DNA of 64,000 nucleotides from Micrasema longulum (Eukaryota; Arthropoda; Insecta; Trichoptera; Brachycentridae): NCBI GenBank assembly GCA_022494885.1, contig JAGVSM010002761.1, positions 86,173 through 150,172 on the forward strand, written 5' to 3'. The notes beneath the pieces are model-generated. The model ran no database searches. It saw nothing but the letters and a program-made list of their open reading frames with translations, and was not told the origin of the DNA. The stretch's first letter is position 1. Each line of letters starts with the position of its first letter. Made by a program: the position numbers and the translations under genes. Below, in pieces: positions 20,561-32,369 of this stretch.

Positions 20561-23500
20561 AAGTTTCCATATTAAAAAGCAATTAAATGTAAGGTTAATT
20601 ATGAAAGTATAAAAAAGAGAAGGAAAAAGAAAACATAAATGAAAGTTGTTTAAAAATTAAAATTTAAGTGAAAAAAATATATTTTAAGGTTTGTAGTTTG
20701 TAGTGAGTATTTACAAATGGAAATAATATTAAAAATGAAGAAAATTTGTAAGAGTAATTAAGAATTAAGAATGGAAATAAAGAATGAAAAACATGCTCAG
20801 ATGTAAAAATAAAACAAAATAGTAATAACATTTTTTTAAAAAAGGAAAAACGTAAGTCTAAACTTAAACAGTGTTTCTGACTTATCACTTTGCACACTAT
20901 GTTGCGTGCAAAATTTATCATTTATCAACTACATTTGAGCATACTTAAAACTTTGTTGATATTTAAAAAAAAAATACTTTGAATCAAAATGAGAACTTAT
21001 TGACGAGTAAGTATTTTAAACAACTTGAATAACTTGAGTAAATTTCATATGAATTCACGATGGTGATTCTAATAATGCCGACCCTTTAGCACAATCCACA
21101 CCGCCTGGGAGTATCTAACTGAATTTCACAGAAATGAATATAAAAATTATTATCAGATAACCGGAATCTAATGAAGTTTGAAGAGACACAGATTGACAGC
21201 TGAAGAATGTCTACAGTTGGCGTGGGCTAAATAATTCTCTAGAGAGGTGCTCGGTATATTGAAAAAGGGATGACAAGGGCCAAAATATTCCCTTAAGGTT
21301 TTTATAATTGATATGCTTGGATACTATCTGCTTTTGATCGGGGTACAATGAAATAATTTTAGCAACTTACTCTAAAAACAACATTTAATCGGAATTGCGT
21401 AGATAAAACATTGATATAATGAAAACAAACAATAAAAAAATTAAACCATGAACCGTTTGAAACGTTTTTTATCCATGTTTTGATCTCAATTGTAACAAAG
21501 TTAATGATTATTATTTTTTTAACAGAATGTAATTAAAAAGTAATATTATAGTAATAATATTTTTTATTCGAGTTCGATTGCGCGAAATACCTAAGCGGTC
21601 ATAACCATTAAAAATTATTAAAAAATTAGAAGATAAGGTAAAGAATAACTTAATTCATATGAAAACTAAACAGATACAAACTATTTAAAACAAATAAAAC
21701 ATTCAAAAGTAAACAAAAAAGATTTAAAAATAATAAAACTGAAAAGAGAGAAGCAAAACAAATATTTTCAAAAATAAGAAGAATAACTAGCAAAATTAGG
21801 AAGAATGGCAGTTAGGCATCCAGCTTCAATGCTGCCACAACCTCAAATCCCAGCAATGTTCCACCAAAAAGCATGGAAATATTAATTTCCAAAGAAAAAT
21901 GCCTACATTATGTATTGTGTGGTATGCTTTACCATAAACTATGGTTGCTTTCCAAGATCCTAAACTGTGCTTGCTTATTTTACAAGGCATCACATTCTTG
22001 TGGTCCTGGATGTTTACGGCTGGTAATTTGTCGACAGTTCATGCCTTTACAGGAGGCATAGTAGTTGTCTGGCGACTTTGTGAACACTATATGGCATTTA
22101 ATAAACATCATATATTCAAGCACAAAACATTTCTGTAGATCGTTGAGATTAACATGAAAACGTATGTTTTTATATAATATGCATGTTTTATTTTAGTACA
22201 TCCACATTAAAAATCATTGTTGCTAAACAATTATTATCTTGAACTTTTTTTCTTAAAAACTAGTTTTTACGCTTTATTTTCATACCTACAATTAAGTTCA
22301 CTCATATCATCCAGATATAAGATATTCAAAATTAGAAGATTCGGATTTAGAACAAAAACCAAACAACATTTTCGACTTGACATAAAATCGGATAAAAAAG
22401 TGGTTGGAATCGTCGCGCGTCTTGGAAAACATTGTTTCATTTTATAGTTCATTTTGTCATCCAGTGCCAGAAATGGAAGAACATTCAGACCATATTAAAG
22501 GTAGGTATCCATTCCATGTTCCCATTGCTTTCTCAAATATTTCCCAACAACAAAATTGAATGAAATTCGATTTTCATTTGCAGTTGCCTTTTCGTTAACA
22601 GTCACAGTCTTGAATATCTATTATTTTACAAATGTTTTTGTTGTAAGTATTGACGATATTTCCAAAGGCGCAAATGTCAAATAACAAAAATGTACTCGTT
22701 TATACTTCGGTACTTCGAAATCATATTTCCGTATATGAATATTTTACTTAACTTAAACGTAAAATAATCACTGTGAAATTAAAAAAAAAGCTTTTTGGAC
22801 CCTGCAATGATTATAAGAAGATAGTGATTAGGTGGATTAAAAGAAAACCTTTTTATATCCTTTAAATTATTTCTATGACTAAAAATTTTGTCGGTTTTAA
22901 GTTTGAAAAATCTCTTTCTTCTTTAAAATAAATAAATAATCCGTAAGAATTTTAAACACACACACAAAACAAAGAAATATACATATTCAAACAGGCAGAA
23001 TTCCAAATATTACAATGAGTGTAATTATGTTACTCAAACTAGCCCCAAGTCGTAAGTTCAACAAAAATCTAGATTTACCCTATCTCAAAAAGGGTTTTCC
23101 TTCTTTATTAAAATATGAAACAACTTGTTTAACAGCAGTGTTTTAAATTTTATAACTCAATTCAGAATTGATTTATATTATTTTACACCAAAGAACTGCT
23201 TTTATGAAAATATAGCCTTCTAAGTGATACACAACGTCTTTTTAAATTCGACAAATAACACCCAATGATTATTTATATTTGAGAATTTATTATTTATATT
23301 CTTGGCCCAGGCCAGAATAAGTCATTTAGATCGTTAAGTAATTAAGTCGTAAGTAATTGCAATTGACAGGTTCGATAAATACTTTTAAGATTAATAATGA
23401 AAACTCTGATATTTCGTACAACAATTGTATTAAAATGTTTAGTACAATTATAATAGCAAAGGCGTTTGAGTGACTAAGAAGGCAAAACCCGAATGAATAG

Positions 23501-23809
23501 AGCCGGCCGCCTCGCGCCGCTTGCAACTTTAACATATATAATGTACCGACACATTACTATTTTAGTGCCTATACTCTAACACATAATGCTTGAGCACTAC
23601 AATATTTAAAAAAAAAACAAGAATATTTACCTACATGCCGCACAAACAATTGATATGTTTACTGCGTATGGCAGTATCTTTTTTTAATCAATCATTCGTG
23701 TTTTGCCAAGTACGTAAAAGTACATTACAATCCTAAAATTTATCTCATATTTGTGCTTATTTTGATTCGTGATTGTGAGTAAAAACAATTTAATATGCCA
23801 AAACAGTAA
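20561..23809. other. Long AT-rich stretch, no supported gene
   Basis: Frames at 20921-20664 (-), 21873-22138 (+), 22217-22447 (+) and 23535-23326 (-) carry no recognisable domain. A short GC-rich island (about 23500-23520) is isolated. This is where an upstream exon of the Ras-like gene could lie, but I could not identify one ending in a P-loop glycine. Confidence 0.35.
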
Positions 23810-24255
23810 TCTGCTATGCTTGAGGTTCTAGGTTTAATTTCTGGCGGGGGGGAGGCGAAATATTTGTTTTTAAATTGGTTCTATACTGCAATATTTAATT
23901 GTTTCTGGACAGACCACCTGTACCGTAGAAATGATAAACCTACCCTACCTTCCATATAGCAAAGTGATCGTGATACGCTGCGCTTGAAGCGCCAATGCAG
24001 TGTTCCATTTAACAGGCGTAGTCTCGTGGACTCAAAGGTCCGAGGTTTGCATCCCACTCTACCAAAACTTGGTTCCCATTTTCTAATGGTAAGTTATTTA
24101 CAACTTGTAAAGAATGGTCACAAAACAAGAAATGCTTGGGTCAATCATAGAAACGTTTTATTTTATTAAAAAAAATAAAATGGCCATGCTGCATTTGATG
24201 TAGTAATCCAGTGCCTTATGCACCACCGAGTGCCGATAGGGACACAAGATAATGA
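23810..24255 (+). repeat. Nest of SINE fragments (families A, B and an F-like head)
   Basis: 23815-23940 resembles a decayed SINE head and body (AGGTTCTAGGTTTAATTTCT). 23960-24000 is a piece of family A tail (GATACGCTGCGCTTGAAGCG). 24005-24135 is a family B copy with B box GGTTTGCATCC, on the + strand. 24185-24250 is a second family A tail (CCAGTGCCTTATGCACC). The order suggests insertion of a B element into or beside A elements. Confidence 0.6.
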
Positions 24256-24892
24256 AAATTCAAAGTTGACTTATTCAAATATTTTGCTTGTAAAGGATAA
24301 AGTTTATTTCATGATTTGCTCCCTACCTACAAATATGAACTCTGTAAAATAGAATTAAATTTTAGCAATTAGATGCGAGGTGTTAAATCCACTTGGAAAC
24401 AACGTTAACCGTTTACCTACACACCCCTCTTTAGCATGTACTGCAAAGCACGCAACCAGAGATTCAGAATATGTTTACCGATCTTACTGACTAGGTACCG
24501 AACGACCGAGTCGCGTCGAATGCAAACATGAACTTAAACCTTCCACTAATATTTGCATTTATCGACAAAGGAAATGCCTTTTCACTCTGTATGGAGTTTT
24601 TGTTATCGTTGTTACCGTTTAATCGTATTTGCTATTACCCTGAATACTTTTATTGGGAGATGTTTAAGTAAAGAAAGCAAAGATGATAACACTCAGAGCC
24701 AATATAATATAATGATATATAATACGTAAATGTATGTATCAGTGCGAGCGGAGCAGAGTTTTTAGATTGGTAAGCTGCTAAATGTCTATAGCGATAGTAC
24801 AGCACATAAAAAAAGTATATTTTCCATTTGATAAATAATCCGTAACAAATGGCGCTAGCGGCCAAAAGTTTAAGTTTTAAAATTTTTTAATT
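24256..24892. other. No recognised feature
   Basis: Mixed composition, no domain in the minus frame 24865-24650. Confidence 0.4.
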
Positions 24893-24985
24893 TAACACAA
24901 ACCTTTGCTAAATGTCACACAGTGTGTAAAATGGTCACTTTAACCGCCCAACGACAGGTCATAAGCCCTGTAAATGTCTAGATTT
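24893..24985 (-). repeat. Foldback-family fragment
   Basis: In reverse it has CTAGACATTTACAGGGCTTA, TGACCTGTCGTTGGGCGG and the TTACACACTGTGTGAC segment of the family. It ends only about 290 bp upstream of the first recognised Ras-like exon. Confidence 0.65.
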
Positions 24986-25275
24986 CAAAATTCTCTTCTC
25001 AAAAATGTTATCCCTCTTTGTGGCAATAAATTTAGATTTGTAAAAGTTACTCCTTTTTCGACACAGAAATGTTTAATTATGAGCAAAACTAATAGGAAAC
25101 CCTCAGGTCTCTTAAAGGGTTTTGGTGTATGTATATGGAATGTGTACTTAGCGGATAATTGAATATTTTGTATGACCAAAAAAAAAAACGTTTTTTTCCT
25201 GGGACCTTCCATATTTTTCTCCTTCTATTTCTACGTCGTGATGTCTTTGTAAAACGTATTATCTCTTTGTCTTAG

Positions 25276-25469
25276 GTCAGCACGCGTCGGAAAGACGTCT
25301 CTCGTGGCCAGATTCCTCGGCGCTAAGTTTGAAGATAGTTACACTCCGACTATAGAAGACTTCCACAGAAAACTGTACAGGATAAGGGGAGAAATATATC
25401 AGTTGGACTTGCTGGACACTTCCGGAAACCATCCGTTTCCGGCCATGAGAAGGCTTAGTTTCCTAACTG
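25276..25469 (+). CDS. Rhes: Rhes/Dexras1-like Ras GTPase, exon with P-loop and switch regions
   Basis: This is the first recognised coding exon of a small membrane-anchored GTP-binding protein of the RASD1/RASD2 group, which acts in G-protein and cAMP signalling in animals. A splice acceptor (TTTGTCTTAG) precedes 25276 and a donor (GTGAGT) follows 25469. The first base completes a Gly codon, giving GSARVGKTSLVARFLG (G1 P-loop), then YTPTIEDFHRK (G2, switch I), then DLLDTSGNHPFPAMRRLSFL (G3, switch II). The G3 box is DTSG rather than the DTAG of classical Ras, as in RASD proteins. The frame is open and the exon ends one base into a codon, in phase with the exon at 38457. The exon before it (start codon to GG of the P-loop) was not found and may lie upstream of the window. 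Confidence 0.93.
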
Positions 25470-26461
25470 GTGAGTTGAATAAACGTACCTATCATCTATT
25501 ATTTAACGCTTGTTTGTATACTAGTACTGATTAAATGCATAGATACACAAATACACAAATGATAAAATACGTGGATACACAAGTACAAATACACGCAAAT
25601 GAACAAAGATGTATACATTAAAACTGAAAAGAAAAGTGTTTAATTTGTCGAGGAAAAATGGAATTTAACACGAAACAATAAACACAATTTTAAAAACACA
25701 GTTTTTTTTACTTGTATTTAGTTATATCACATTTTCACTTTTATTAATGGTAAGAAAAATAACATAAAAAATACATCCGTATTTGCAATCAAACGACCAT
25801 TCTGAAATTATTTGAAAGCTTTCTACTTGGCTAAAAAATTCTCAAATAGACACGTTATACCACCAGTTCAACATTGTATTACTCTCAGCAAATCAACTAT
25901 GAGAAATTTGATTCTTTACTAAACTGATCAACAAATAAATTATGAATAAAAACATAAGGCCAAGTAGATTCCATCCACACCAATTTAACTAAAGTTATTG
26001 ACAAGGTTTGTCATAAAATTTTAATGAAGAAATAAAATTTGTTAAGAATATGCTGAATTTGTAAGGTTGTAAAACTAGATATTAAGTTAATGATTTTATG
26101 TCACAATCTTTTTTGGCGACAAATGGAGTTTTTCAGGATCCCACTTAGGACCAATTTTATTTTTTGGTAATTGACGTAATAAAAAAAACAATTAAGAAAC
26201 ATGTTTATATTTTACGGTTTGCCGAGGACTTTAAAATAAACAATTATAAAAATGAAAATGCTATACTCATTAAGAAAAAAAATATAAATTTGAAAAATGG
26301 TATAGCATAAACAAAATTTATTTTCATTTAATTGTTAAGTTTAATGATTCTTTTTTTTTTCATGTTCTGTGTTAACATTTTACATTGTAAATGTTTACCG
26401 CTGTAATTATTTTTGGAACACAATTTTGTAAATAGGCTCATTGAACGAACCGTCAATAAAC
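25470..26461. other. Intron of the Rhes-like gene, first part
   Basis: The intron runs 25470-38456 (12,987 bp). The first kilobase is AT-rich, with degenerate ATACACAAATACACAA-like simple repeats near 25530-25610 and no other feature. Confidence 0.6.
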
Positions 26462-26640
26462 AAATAAATATTAACAAATTCTAACAGAGATGGAGAACAT
26501 TTTTGGGAAAGAGTATGAAAGTCTAGACATTTACAGGGTGTAAGTAGCTACTGTATGAACCGAGTAACATTCATCATTGTGTCTATGTTTGAACATTGAT
26601 ATTTCATCAATTCTTCCATCTGTTGATTTTCGTAAAGTTC
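26462..26640 (+). repeat. Foldback-family copy in the intron
   Basis: Starts ATTAACAAATTCTAACAGAG and contains GTCTAGACATTTACAGGGTG, CATCATTGTGTCTATGTTTG and TTCTTCCATCTGTTGATTTT in the family order. The core is partly rewritten. Confidence 0.65.
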
Positions 26641-26644
26641 AAAC

Positions 26645-27535
26645 AAGAAAACAAATCATCACGCCGTTTCCCCGTAGAGACGAGAGAACGTTTCACCACT
26701 CTATATTTGTATAAAGACCTCGCTTCCTCTACATTCATACATCTTCTCATGAATGTACGCCGATTATTCCTACTCTTGACATGTCCATCTTCAAGTATTT
26801 AATGAATTTGATCGTGCCATGTCTTTCTCGGTCTTCCTCGTTTTCTGCATCCGTCAACAATCGTAGATCCTTTTAGCCGTTATCTAGCATCTCATTCGCT
26901 CTACATTCTACATGTCCAAACCAACGCAGCACCCCTTTCTTGATTCTGTCGATAATGCATGTCTCAGCCTTATACAGTTCACGGATCTCGACATTTGTGC
27001 ATCTATCATACATCGTTTTACCACATATTCGCCTAAGGAATCACTTTTCGACAGCATTCAACCTACTTTCATCATACTTTTTCCAATCCCATACTTCGCT
27101 CCCATACATTAGGGATGGCACTAGAACTGCATTGTGAAGAACTGCATTGTGATTTACATGAACTGCTAGTTTTGCCGCCTACGACAAACATTTGTTTGCT
27201 AAGGTAGATTTCAGTGCACCATTTACTCTGTTCCCGGCACTCACCCTCGTTTCAATATCTTTTACAGTCTTTCCATCACTAGTAAACATACTTCCCAGAT
27301 ACATAAATTCTTATTCCTGATTCAGAATATCTTTGTTCACACTTAACTAACATTTATTTGTATATTTATATCCCTTTCAAAAACCATTACTTTTGATTTA
27401 TCAACATTCTTTAGCAAATCGCTTTTCATCGTAGACTTTTGTTACCAAGAATTGCAGGTCTTCATTGCTGCTAGCAAGATGCACGACATTATTATCATAC
27501 AGAAGACAGTTAACAGTTAACAGTTATATAATTCG
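26645..27535 (-). mobile_element. LINE polymerase fragment, longest copy of the GRPRK-type family
   Basis: Reading in reverse from about 27130: LVPSLMYGSEVWDWKKYDES, RLNAVEK, ICGKTMYDRCTNVEIRELYK, DRIKKGVLRWFGHVERM (in pieces), then the Arg-rich end shared with 16075-16260 and 17245-17530. The MYGSE.W and LRWFGH.ERM signatures define the thumb region of a common insect LINE polymerase. Frameshifts and stops throughout. It sits antisense to the host gene. Confidence 0.82.
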
Positions 27536-27779
27536 TTTTGATTCCATTCTTAAATCTTACAGTTCTTTCATACAATTATCGTATTAAAATAGAAAAAAAC
27601 GAGACGTTAATCTAACGTTTGTTAATTGCTTTCTTTTATTTACTAAATAAAATAAAAATTTAATTTCACAAAGTAATTCCACAGATTTACATAAATTTTA
27701 ATTATTAATTTAAAGCGTTGTTAAAATACAGTCTTTTGAATTTGAAAGCATTGTTAAAATATAGTTTTTTCTTATATTA

Positions 27780-28090
27780 AATTTGGAGAAATAAAACTTA
27801 TACTTAATTTTTTGATACACTCACTTTATTTTTACCAACTAGTTTCGGTAACCAACTGTTACCTTCTTCAGGGTATTTTTATAACTAAACATACATAAAA
27901 GAAACAGTGAACAAATTAGTGGGTGTCGATAAGGATAAGGGAGGGGGTAATTGTGTTTGAGGTGGGGAAAGAAAAGGGAAGAGGGTAATTGAATTGAAAT
28001 ATTGCAAGTTGAAACTTATAACTCTCTTGGGAGAAAATCCAGCCTGTCTATAAACATTTGGACATAATCAAAACAGTGTTGAAGCTAAAT
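27780..28090 (-). mobile_element. Penelope-like terminal segment carrying a hammerhead
   Basis: On the minus strand a purine/pyrimidine-skewed stretch (reverse of GGATAAGGGAGGGGGTAATT and GGAAAGAAAAGGGAAGAGGG) leads into a hammerhead core at 27833-27875. The same layout occurs at 60019-60317, where a pyrimidine-rich CCCCCTCTCTTCTCTACCCC stretch precedes the hammerhead. Part of the flank (AAATTTGGAGAAATAAA) recurs at 30705-30721. Near 28040-28085 is the outer motif of the foldback family. No reverse transcriptase was found; assignment to Penelope-like elements rests on the ribozyme. Confidence 0.5.
27833..27875 (-). ncRNA. Hammerhead ribozyme motif, copy A
   Basis: Reverse strand 5' to 3': stem I strand UACC (27875-27872), CUGAAGA (27871-27865), stem II GGUAAC/GUUACC with a five-base loop, GAAA, the palindrome ACUAGU, U as the residue before the predicted cleavage site, then GGUA (27836-27833) closing stem I. 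All invariant core positions (CUGANGA, GAAA, UH) are present. Stem III is only two pairs in a monomer, but ACUAGU is self-complementary, so two units could share a six-pair stem III. Such minimal hammerheads are known in Penelope-like elements. Outer stem I does not extend well here. Activity is not shown. Confidence 0.68.
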
Positions 28091-28371
28091 ATTTTAATTC
28101 TTACCGAATAACAAGTTGGCAGGTAGTAACCTAAAATTCGTCATCTGTGATGTGTTCAATGTTTGACGTCCTGGCTATCACAACGCAGAAAAATAATAAG
28201 GGATTGAATGTAAATATCGGATTAAATAATAAGTATTTTTACTTTTTTAGTGAATGTTATATAAATGTTCAATTTTATATATTCATTTGATGTAATTTAA
28301 TGTTTTAAACATTTTAAATTATAAGTAAACAAAAAAAGTTTTTTTCAACCGTATATTATTTATATAAATTA
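28091..28371. other. AT-rich intron sequence
   Basis: Nothing recognised between the two hammerhead-related segments. Confidence 0.4.
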
Positions 28372-28412
28372 CGGTTAGTTTCGGAGCTAAACATGCTTCT
28401 TCATCGAGATAT
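28372..28412 (-). ncRNA. Degenerate hammerhead-like segment
   Basis: The reverse strand reads GAUGAAGAAGC, a short loop, GCUCCGAAACUAAC. Compared with copies A and B the core has AUGAAGA instead of CUGAAGA, stem II keeps only about AGC/GCU, and the ACUAGU palindrome is lost. Probably a dead relative, at most. Confidence 0.28.
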
Positions 28413-29639
28413 TTGATTTAAAATAAAACGGGATTTGTAATAGGATGTGAAACAGTACACCATTTTATTTCAGCATTTTAAATAAAATCCCACATTAAAA
28501 TTAAAAAGTCAATGATTTGTAAAGAACAGTAGAAACAAAGCTATTTTTAATCTTAGTTTTTTATCACGCCAATTTGATTTCAATGGATTTCAAGTTTCAG
28601 TAAGAATCATCGTCAGACGCTGAATATGACAAACAAAATAAGTTCACGCATATTAAAAATCATGCAAAAATTGACGTTTGGGTGAAAGAATTGTGATATG
28701 AATTCCCAAAGCGCTTTCACGGCCAACCTTTTTTAATGTGGATATATTCGCATGGATAGATGGGAGCTTCGGATCTTTCAGGCTTCAGTGAAAGCTCCCT
28801 TGTTTGCTTAATTTGAAAGCACGGATCCGTTAAGGGTACGTACTATTCTGTTTCCGTTAATGGTTTCTGTGACTTTTACTCTTAGTACGTGTTTACAACC
28901 CCTTAAAAACTTACATCTGCTTTCTTGTCTTTGTTCTTTCACAAAACACTATAATGAGCATTGTTTCATATTATGTATTGCGTTCAGAAAGTTTTATTTC
29001 TTTCAGCTGGAGCAGATTAGATCATTAGCAAAAATATCGTAGCCAGTTTGACTGGCGACATTTTAGTACCCCCTAGTCTGGAACAAAAGTACTGTGACTG
29101 TTGACTTCATAACAAAGTTAGTTGTCACTAGATACTATTCCGGATCTCTAAACTAGACAGTAATTCCAGAACACAGTCTGCTATCATAATGTGTTAATAC
29201 CACAAAGTAGAGTGCATGCTTAAAATATATACGTAAGAGTTTAGATGTATGTTAATTATTTATTAATAAATTACCGTCATACTGCAAAAAATAAAAACAG
29301 AAGGAATATACGTTAAAAATACAGTTTTTTTGTTCAATAAAAATAAATGATAGATTAAAAAGTTTTGTGCAAATGAATAAATTGTTTTTCTGATTTTAAT
29401 ATCTTATTCACTTTAAAAGTAAGCTTAAATAAAAAAGAGCATAAATATGATGAGTTTGTACAATTTTGGTACACATTTCTCGAGTAAACTATTTAATAAT
29501 TAACTTATTTTATATTTTTAGCTGCATAAATTACAAATATTCGTGTTTGGTTTCCCTTTACATTGACTGCATGTCGATGAAGTTAATTGATATACAAACT
29601 CAAATAATTAAGATTATTAGAGTTTGTACATCCATATAT
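28413..29639. other. Intron sequence, nothing recognised
   Basis: An imperfect hairpin GGGAGCTTCGGATC...GAAAGCTCCC lies near 28767-28799. Otherwise AT-rich, without coding or repeat signal. Confidence 0.4.
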
Positions 29640-29715
29640 TAAGATACGCTGCGATTGTTGTACCAATGCAGTGTCCTATAGACTATTGAGAGCGGAAAGA
29701 AAACGATGATAAAGC
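29640..29715 (+). repeat. SINE family A, tail fragment
   Basis: AAGATACGCTGCGATTGTTG and CCAATGCAGTGTCCTATAGA followed by GATGATAA match the last part of family A. Confidence 0.65.
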
Positions 29716-31019
29716 CATAGGCTTTTCTCAGTTTAATTATTTTTATTGGGTAAACAAACAGTATGTACACAAACTCACTCACTCAGTCATTTGTGGTAAA
29801 ATACTTTCTAATTTGAAATTTTAAACACCTATTATTATTTGTTGATTTAAATTGTTGTTTGATATTTGCTTAATGGTAGAAAGCAATTAATTTTTTAATC
29901 GATTGATAAGAGTAAAAACTATTTTTTTTATTTTTCATTTTTCTTCAACTCACATCGTAAATTTACTACCTACACATGTAAAGATAATATAAAACAAACA
30001 AATTTACGGATGTCTGTGTTTTTTATGGCTAATATTTCACAAGACAGTAAAACCAATACCCGTTTCTTCTTGTATTATTATTTTTACGATTAGGTATATA
30101 ATATTATTTAGCAGAATATCATATAAAGCTTACTCGTACTTTGATAACGTGTAAGTAATTTAATCAGCATAAAAATTTAAGAGCTCGGGTATGTATAATA
30201 CATAATAAAGTGTAAATCATTTTGACAGTGGTTTATTTAAAAGGGAACCTAGTTATTTAAAACAAAATATATCCGCAATTACAAAATTGGGTAAATAATT
30301 TTGTTACTGATTTTAAAAAAAATTAAGAATTTTTTCGATTTACATTAGAAATTATATTCACGATGACTTCTGTGCATATATGAATAACTTTTAATTGCAT
30401 TTTATTTCATGTATAATAAAGCACAATTTTTCTTTCTTTTTTCCGGAGAGCGTTATAATACGTCTATCTAAATCAAAGTAGGTAATATGCCTTTGACCAA
30501 TCAACTTGATATCGTGCAATATTGATCCCAAATCATACTTAAATTATGTAAAGTATATTTTTTCTTAGTAGTATTTTTTCTTATAGTAAAGTAGTATATG
30601 TAAAGTAGTATATTTTTTCTTAAGATTCAGTTTAAAAAAAAGTTTAAATGAATGCATGAATATTTTTAATATTTTCGGCAATAACTTTGTGTATCCTTTT
30701 AAATTAAATTTGGAGAAATAAATTTTATACTTTGTTTTTGCATGCATGCATGAATGAGTTGAATGCATGAATGCCTACGTTAGATACATATTTTACTCTG
30801 CGATCACTTAGTGGGCGCAGACATTCTTATCGGGCCGACAGTATACTCGCTAAAAGATACATGTAATGAGGTTTTATAAACATAGCAGTTATAAATTAAT
30901 ATTGCTGGTTTGTAATATTAATTAAATTCTAATGTCTTAGTGTCTAAAATTTTAAGTTGTAAATAAACGGTTAGGTAAATCACGCAAAACACGTTTTTAT
31001 AAAATACGTAAAAACGGGT
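29716..31019. other. AT-rich intron sequence
   Basis: Only a short match (about 30705-30721) to the flank of the hammerhead element at 27780-28090, with TTTTCGGCAATAAC just before it. Confidence 0.4.
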
Positions 31020-31440
31020 TGAATTCTTTGCGTATCACTCCTGATCACGCCACTTCCCCGTTAGCAGATAAACTCTCAAAATTCTGGTTCGCGGAATGCG
31101 TTATCATTTATTTGCTTTGCCACGGAACGCTCAATACAATGAATGCAATAACCTACCTTATTCTGAGTTCTGGCACGTTTATTGTTTGAACTTCTGTCGC
31201 GGCAGTCAGGATCAGATTCTATCTTATGGTCAGGGAGGAGGGGCACTTGACGATTACATGACACAGTACATAAAATAGTTGTTAATCGCAAATATCTTAG
31301 TCGCGATCGCGGTGAAAATATAAAAAGCACATGCAATCACGATCAGCTCAGCTAATCTTTGGCTGGGACAATATCGGTACCCACGGCAGGCAAATGCAAC
31401 ATTTTAACAAGGGCCCCGTAGGTAGCAAATAAATTTGAAC
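31020..31440. other. GC-richer island in the intron
   Basis: Markedly less AT-rich than its surroundings and apparently unique in the window. Overlapping frames on both strands (31096-31278 +, 31336-31076 -) show no recognisable domain. Contains TTAGTCGCGATCGCGGTG near 31298. It may be a conserved regulatory region, an alternative promoter, or an old unique insertion. Confidence 0.3.
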
Positions 31441-32129
31441 GCTTCATCCTAGTAAATGTGCTATGTATATAGGTGTGTACAAATAGAGTTAATGTGGCAT
31501 AACCAACTCCATTATTAATATATTAAATACTTAAATAAATAAAATAAAAATGAATATACTTCAAACCTATTTAATCCATAATTTTTCTATTTGAAATTTG
31601 GTTCTAAAAATATTTATTTTTTGTTTTTTAAAAATAATCTATAGAAAAAGTAAACGAAACCGCAAATACATTATAAAAAGTCATTTATATTATTTTTGGG
31701 ATTAAACTTAACTATGTAACTATATTATCGACTCCTTGCCTATTCAACGAGACATCAATATTCATAGTGCCTAAAACGTGCTTTCCCTATTTTTACTCTC
31801 TTCACCCTGAACTCTGAATATTGAAGTCGGGGAGAGTCTATGTAGTTCATACGTCATTTGAACTAACAACGGACAACATATCTTTTGAATTATCAATAAA
31901 CTATGTGTTTTATATTATTGTTCAATTTATTAACGTCAAAAGCATATGTATTAATTTCAATAAATCAAACCAAATGATTATAACTGACTTATTCATATTT
32001 TTTCGTAATACATAAGAAATATTATTCATCTAGTAGCCTTAACATATAACATAATCAATGATATGAAGAATCTAGAAATTGAATTGAAGTAAAATAGAAA
32101 TAATACTTTTTACGTTCCCTTTTATTTTT
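31441..32129. other. AT-rich intron sequence
   Basis: Nothing recognised. Confidence 0.4.
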
Positions 32130-32262
32130 CATAACTTCTTTTCTTTCTCTTCTTTCTCTTCTTTCTCTTCTTTCTCTTTCTTCTCTTCTTTCTCTTCTTT
32201 CTCTTCTTTCTCTTATTTCTCTTCTTTCTCTTCTTTCTCTTTTTTCTCTTCCCCATTTCCTC
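32130..32262 (+). repeat. Polypyrimidine minisatellite (TTCTTTCTC units)
   Basis: About a dozen units of TTCTTTCTC with small variations. The + strand is almost pure pyrimidine for more than 110 bases, a layout able to form triplex (H-DNA). Confidence 0.92.
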
Positions 32263-32369
32263 TTTTATACCTGCTGACAGGTCTCTAAATAGAGGCTTAG
32301 CGGGTTATTCGTTTTATATAAAAAAATAGTGAAATATTTTTTTTTTTTTTAATTGTTTCTCTAAGTCGC

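Noticed and set aside
21050..21320. A + frame reading RLTAEECLQLAW, like the end of a protein kinase domain
   Set aside because: Only about a dozen residues fit, the upstream kinase subdomains are not visible, and stops surround it. Chance match or too decayed to call.
22440..22512. Possible first exon MEEHSDHIK followed by a GTAGGT donor
   Set aside because: Nine codons and a donor are not enough. It does not end in the P-loop glycine needed for the Rhes-like gene and has no recognisable sequence.
32130..32262. CRISPR-like array of short repeats
   Set aside because: It is a contiguous polypyrimidine minisatellite with no unique spacers, in a eukaryotic genome.
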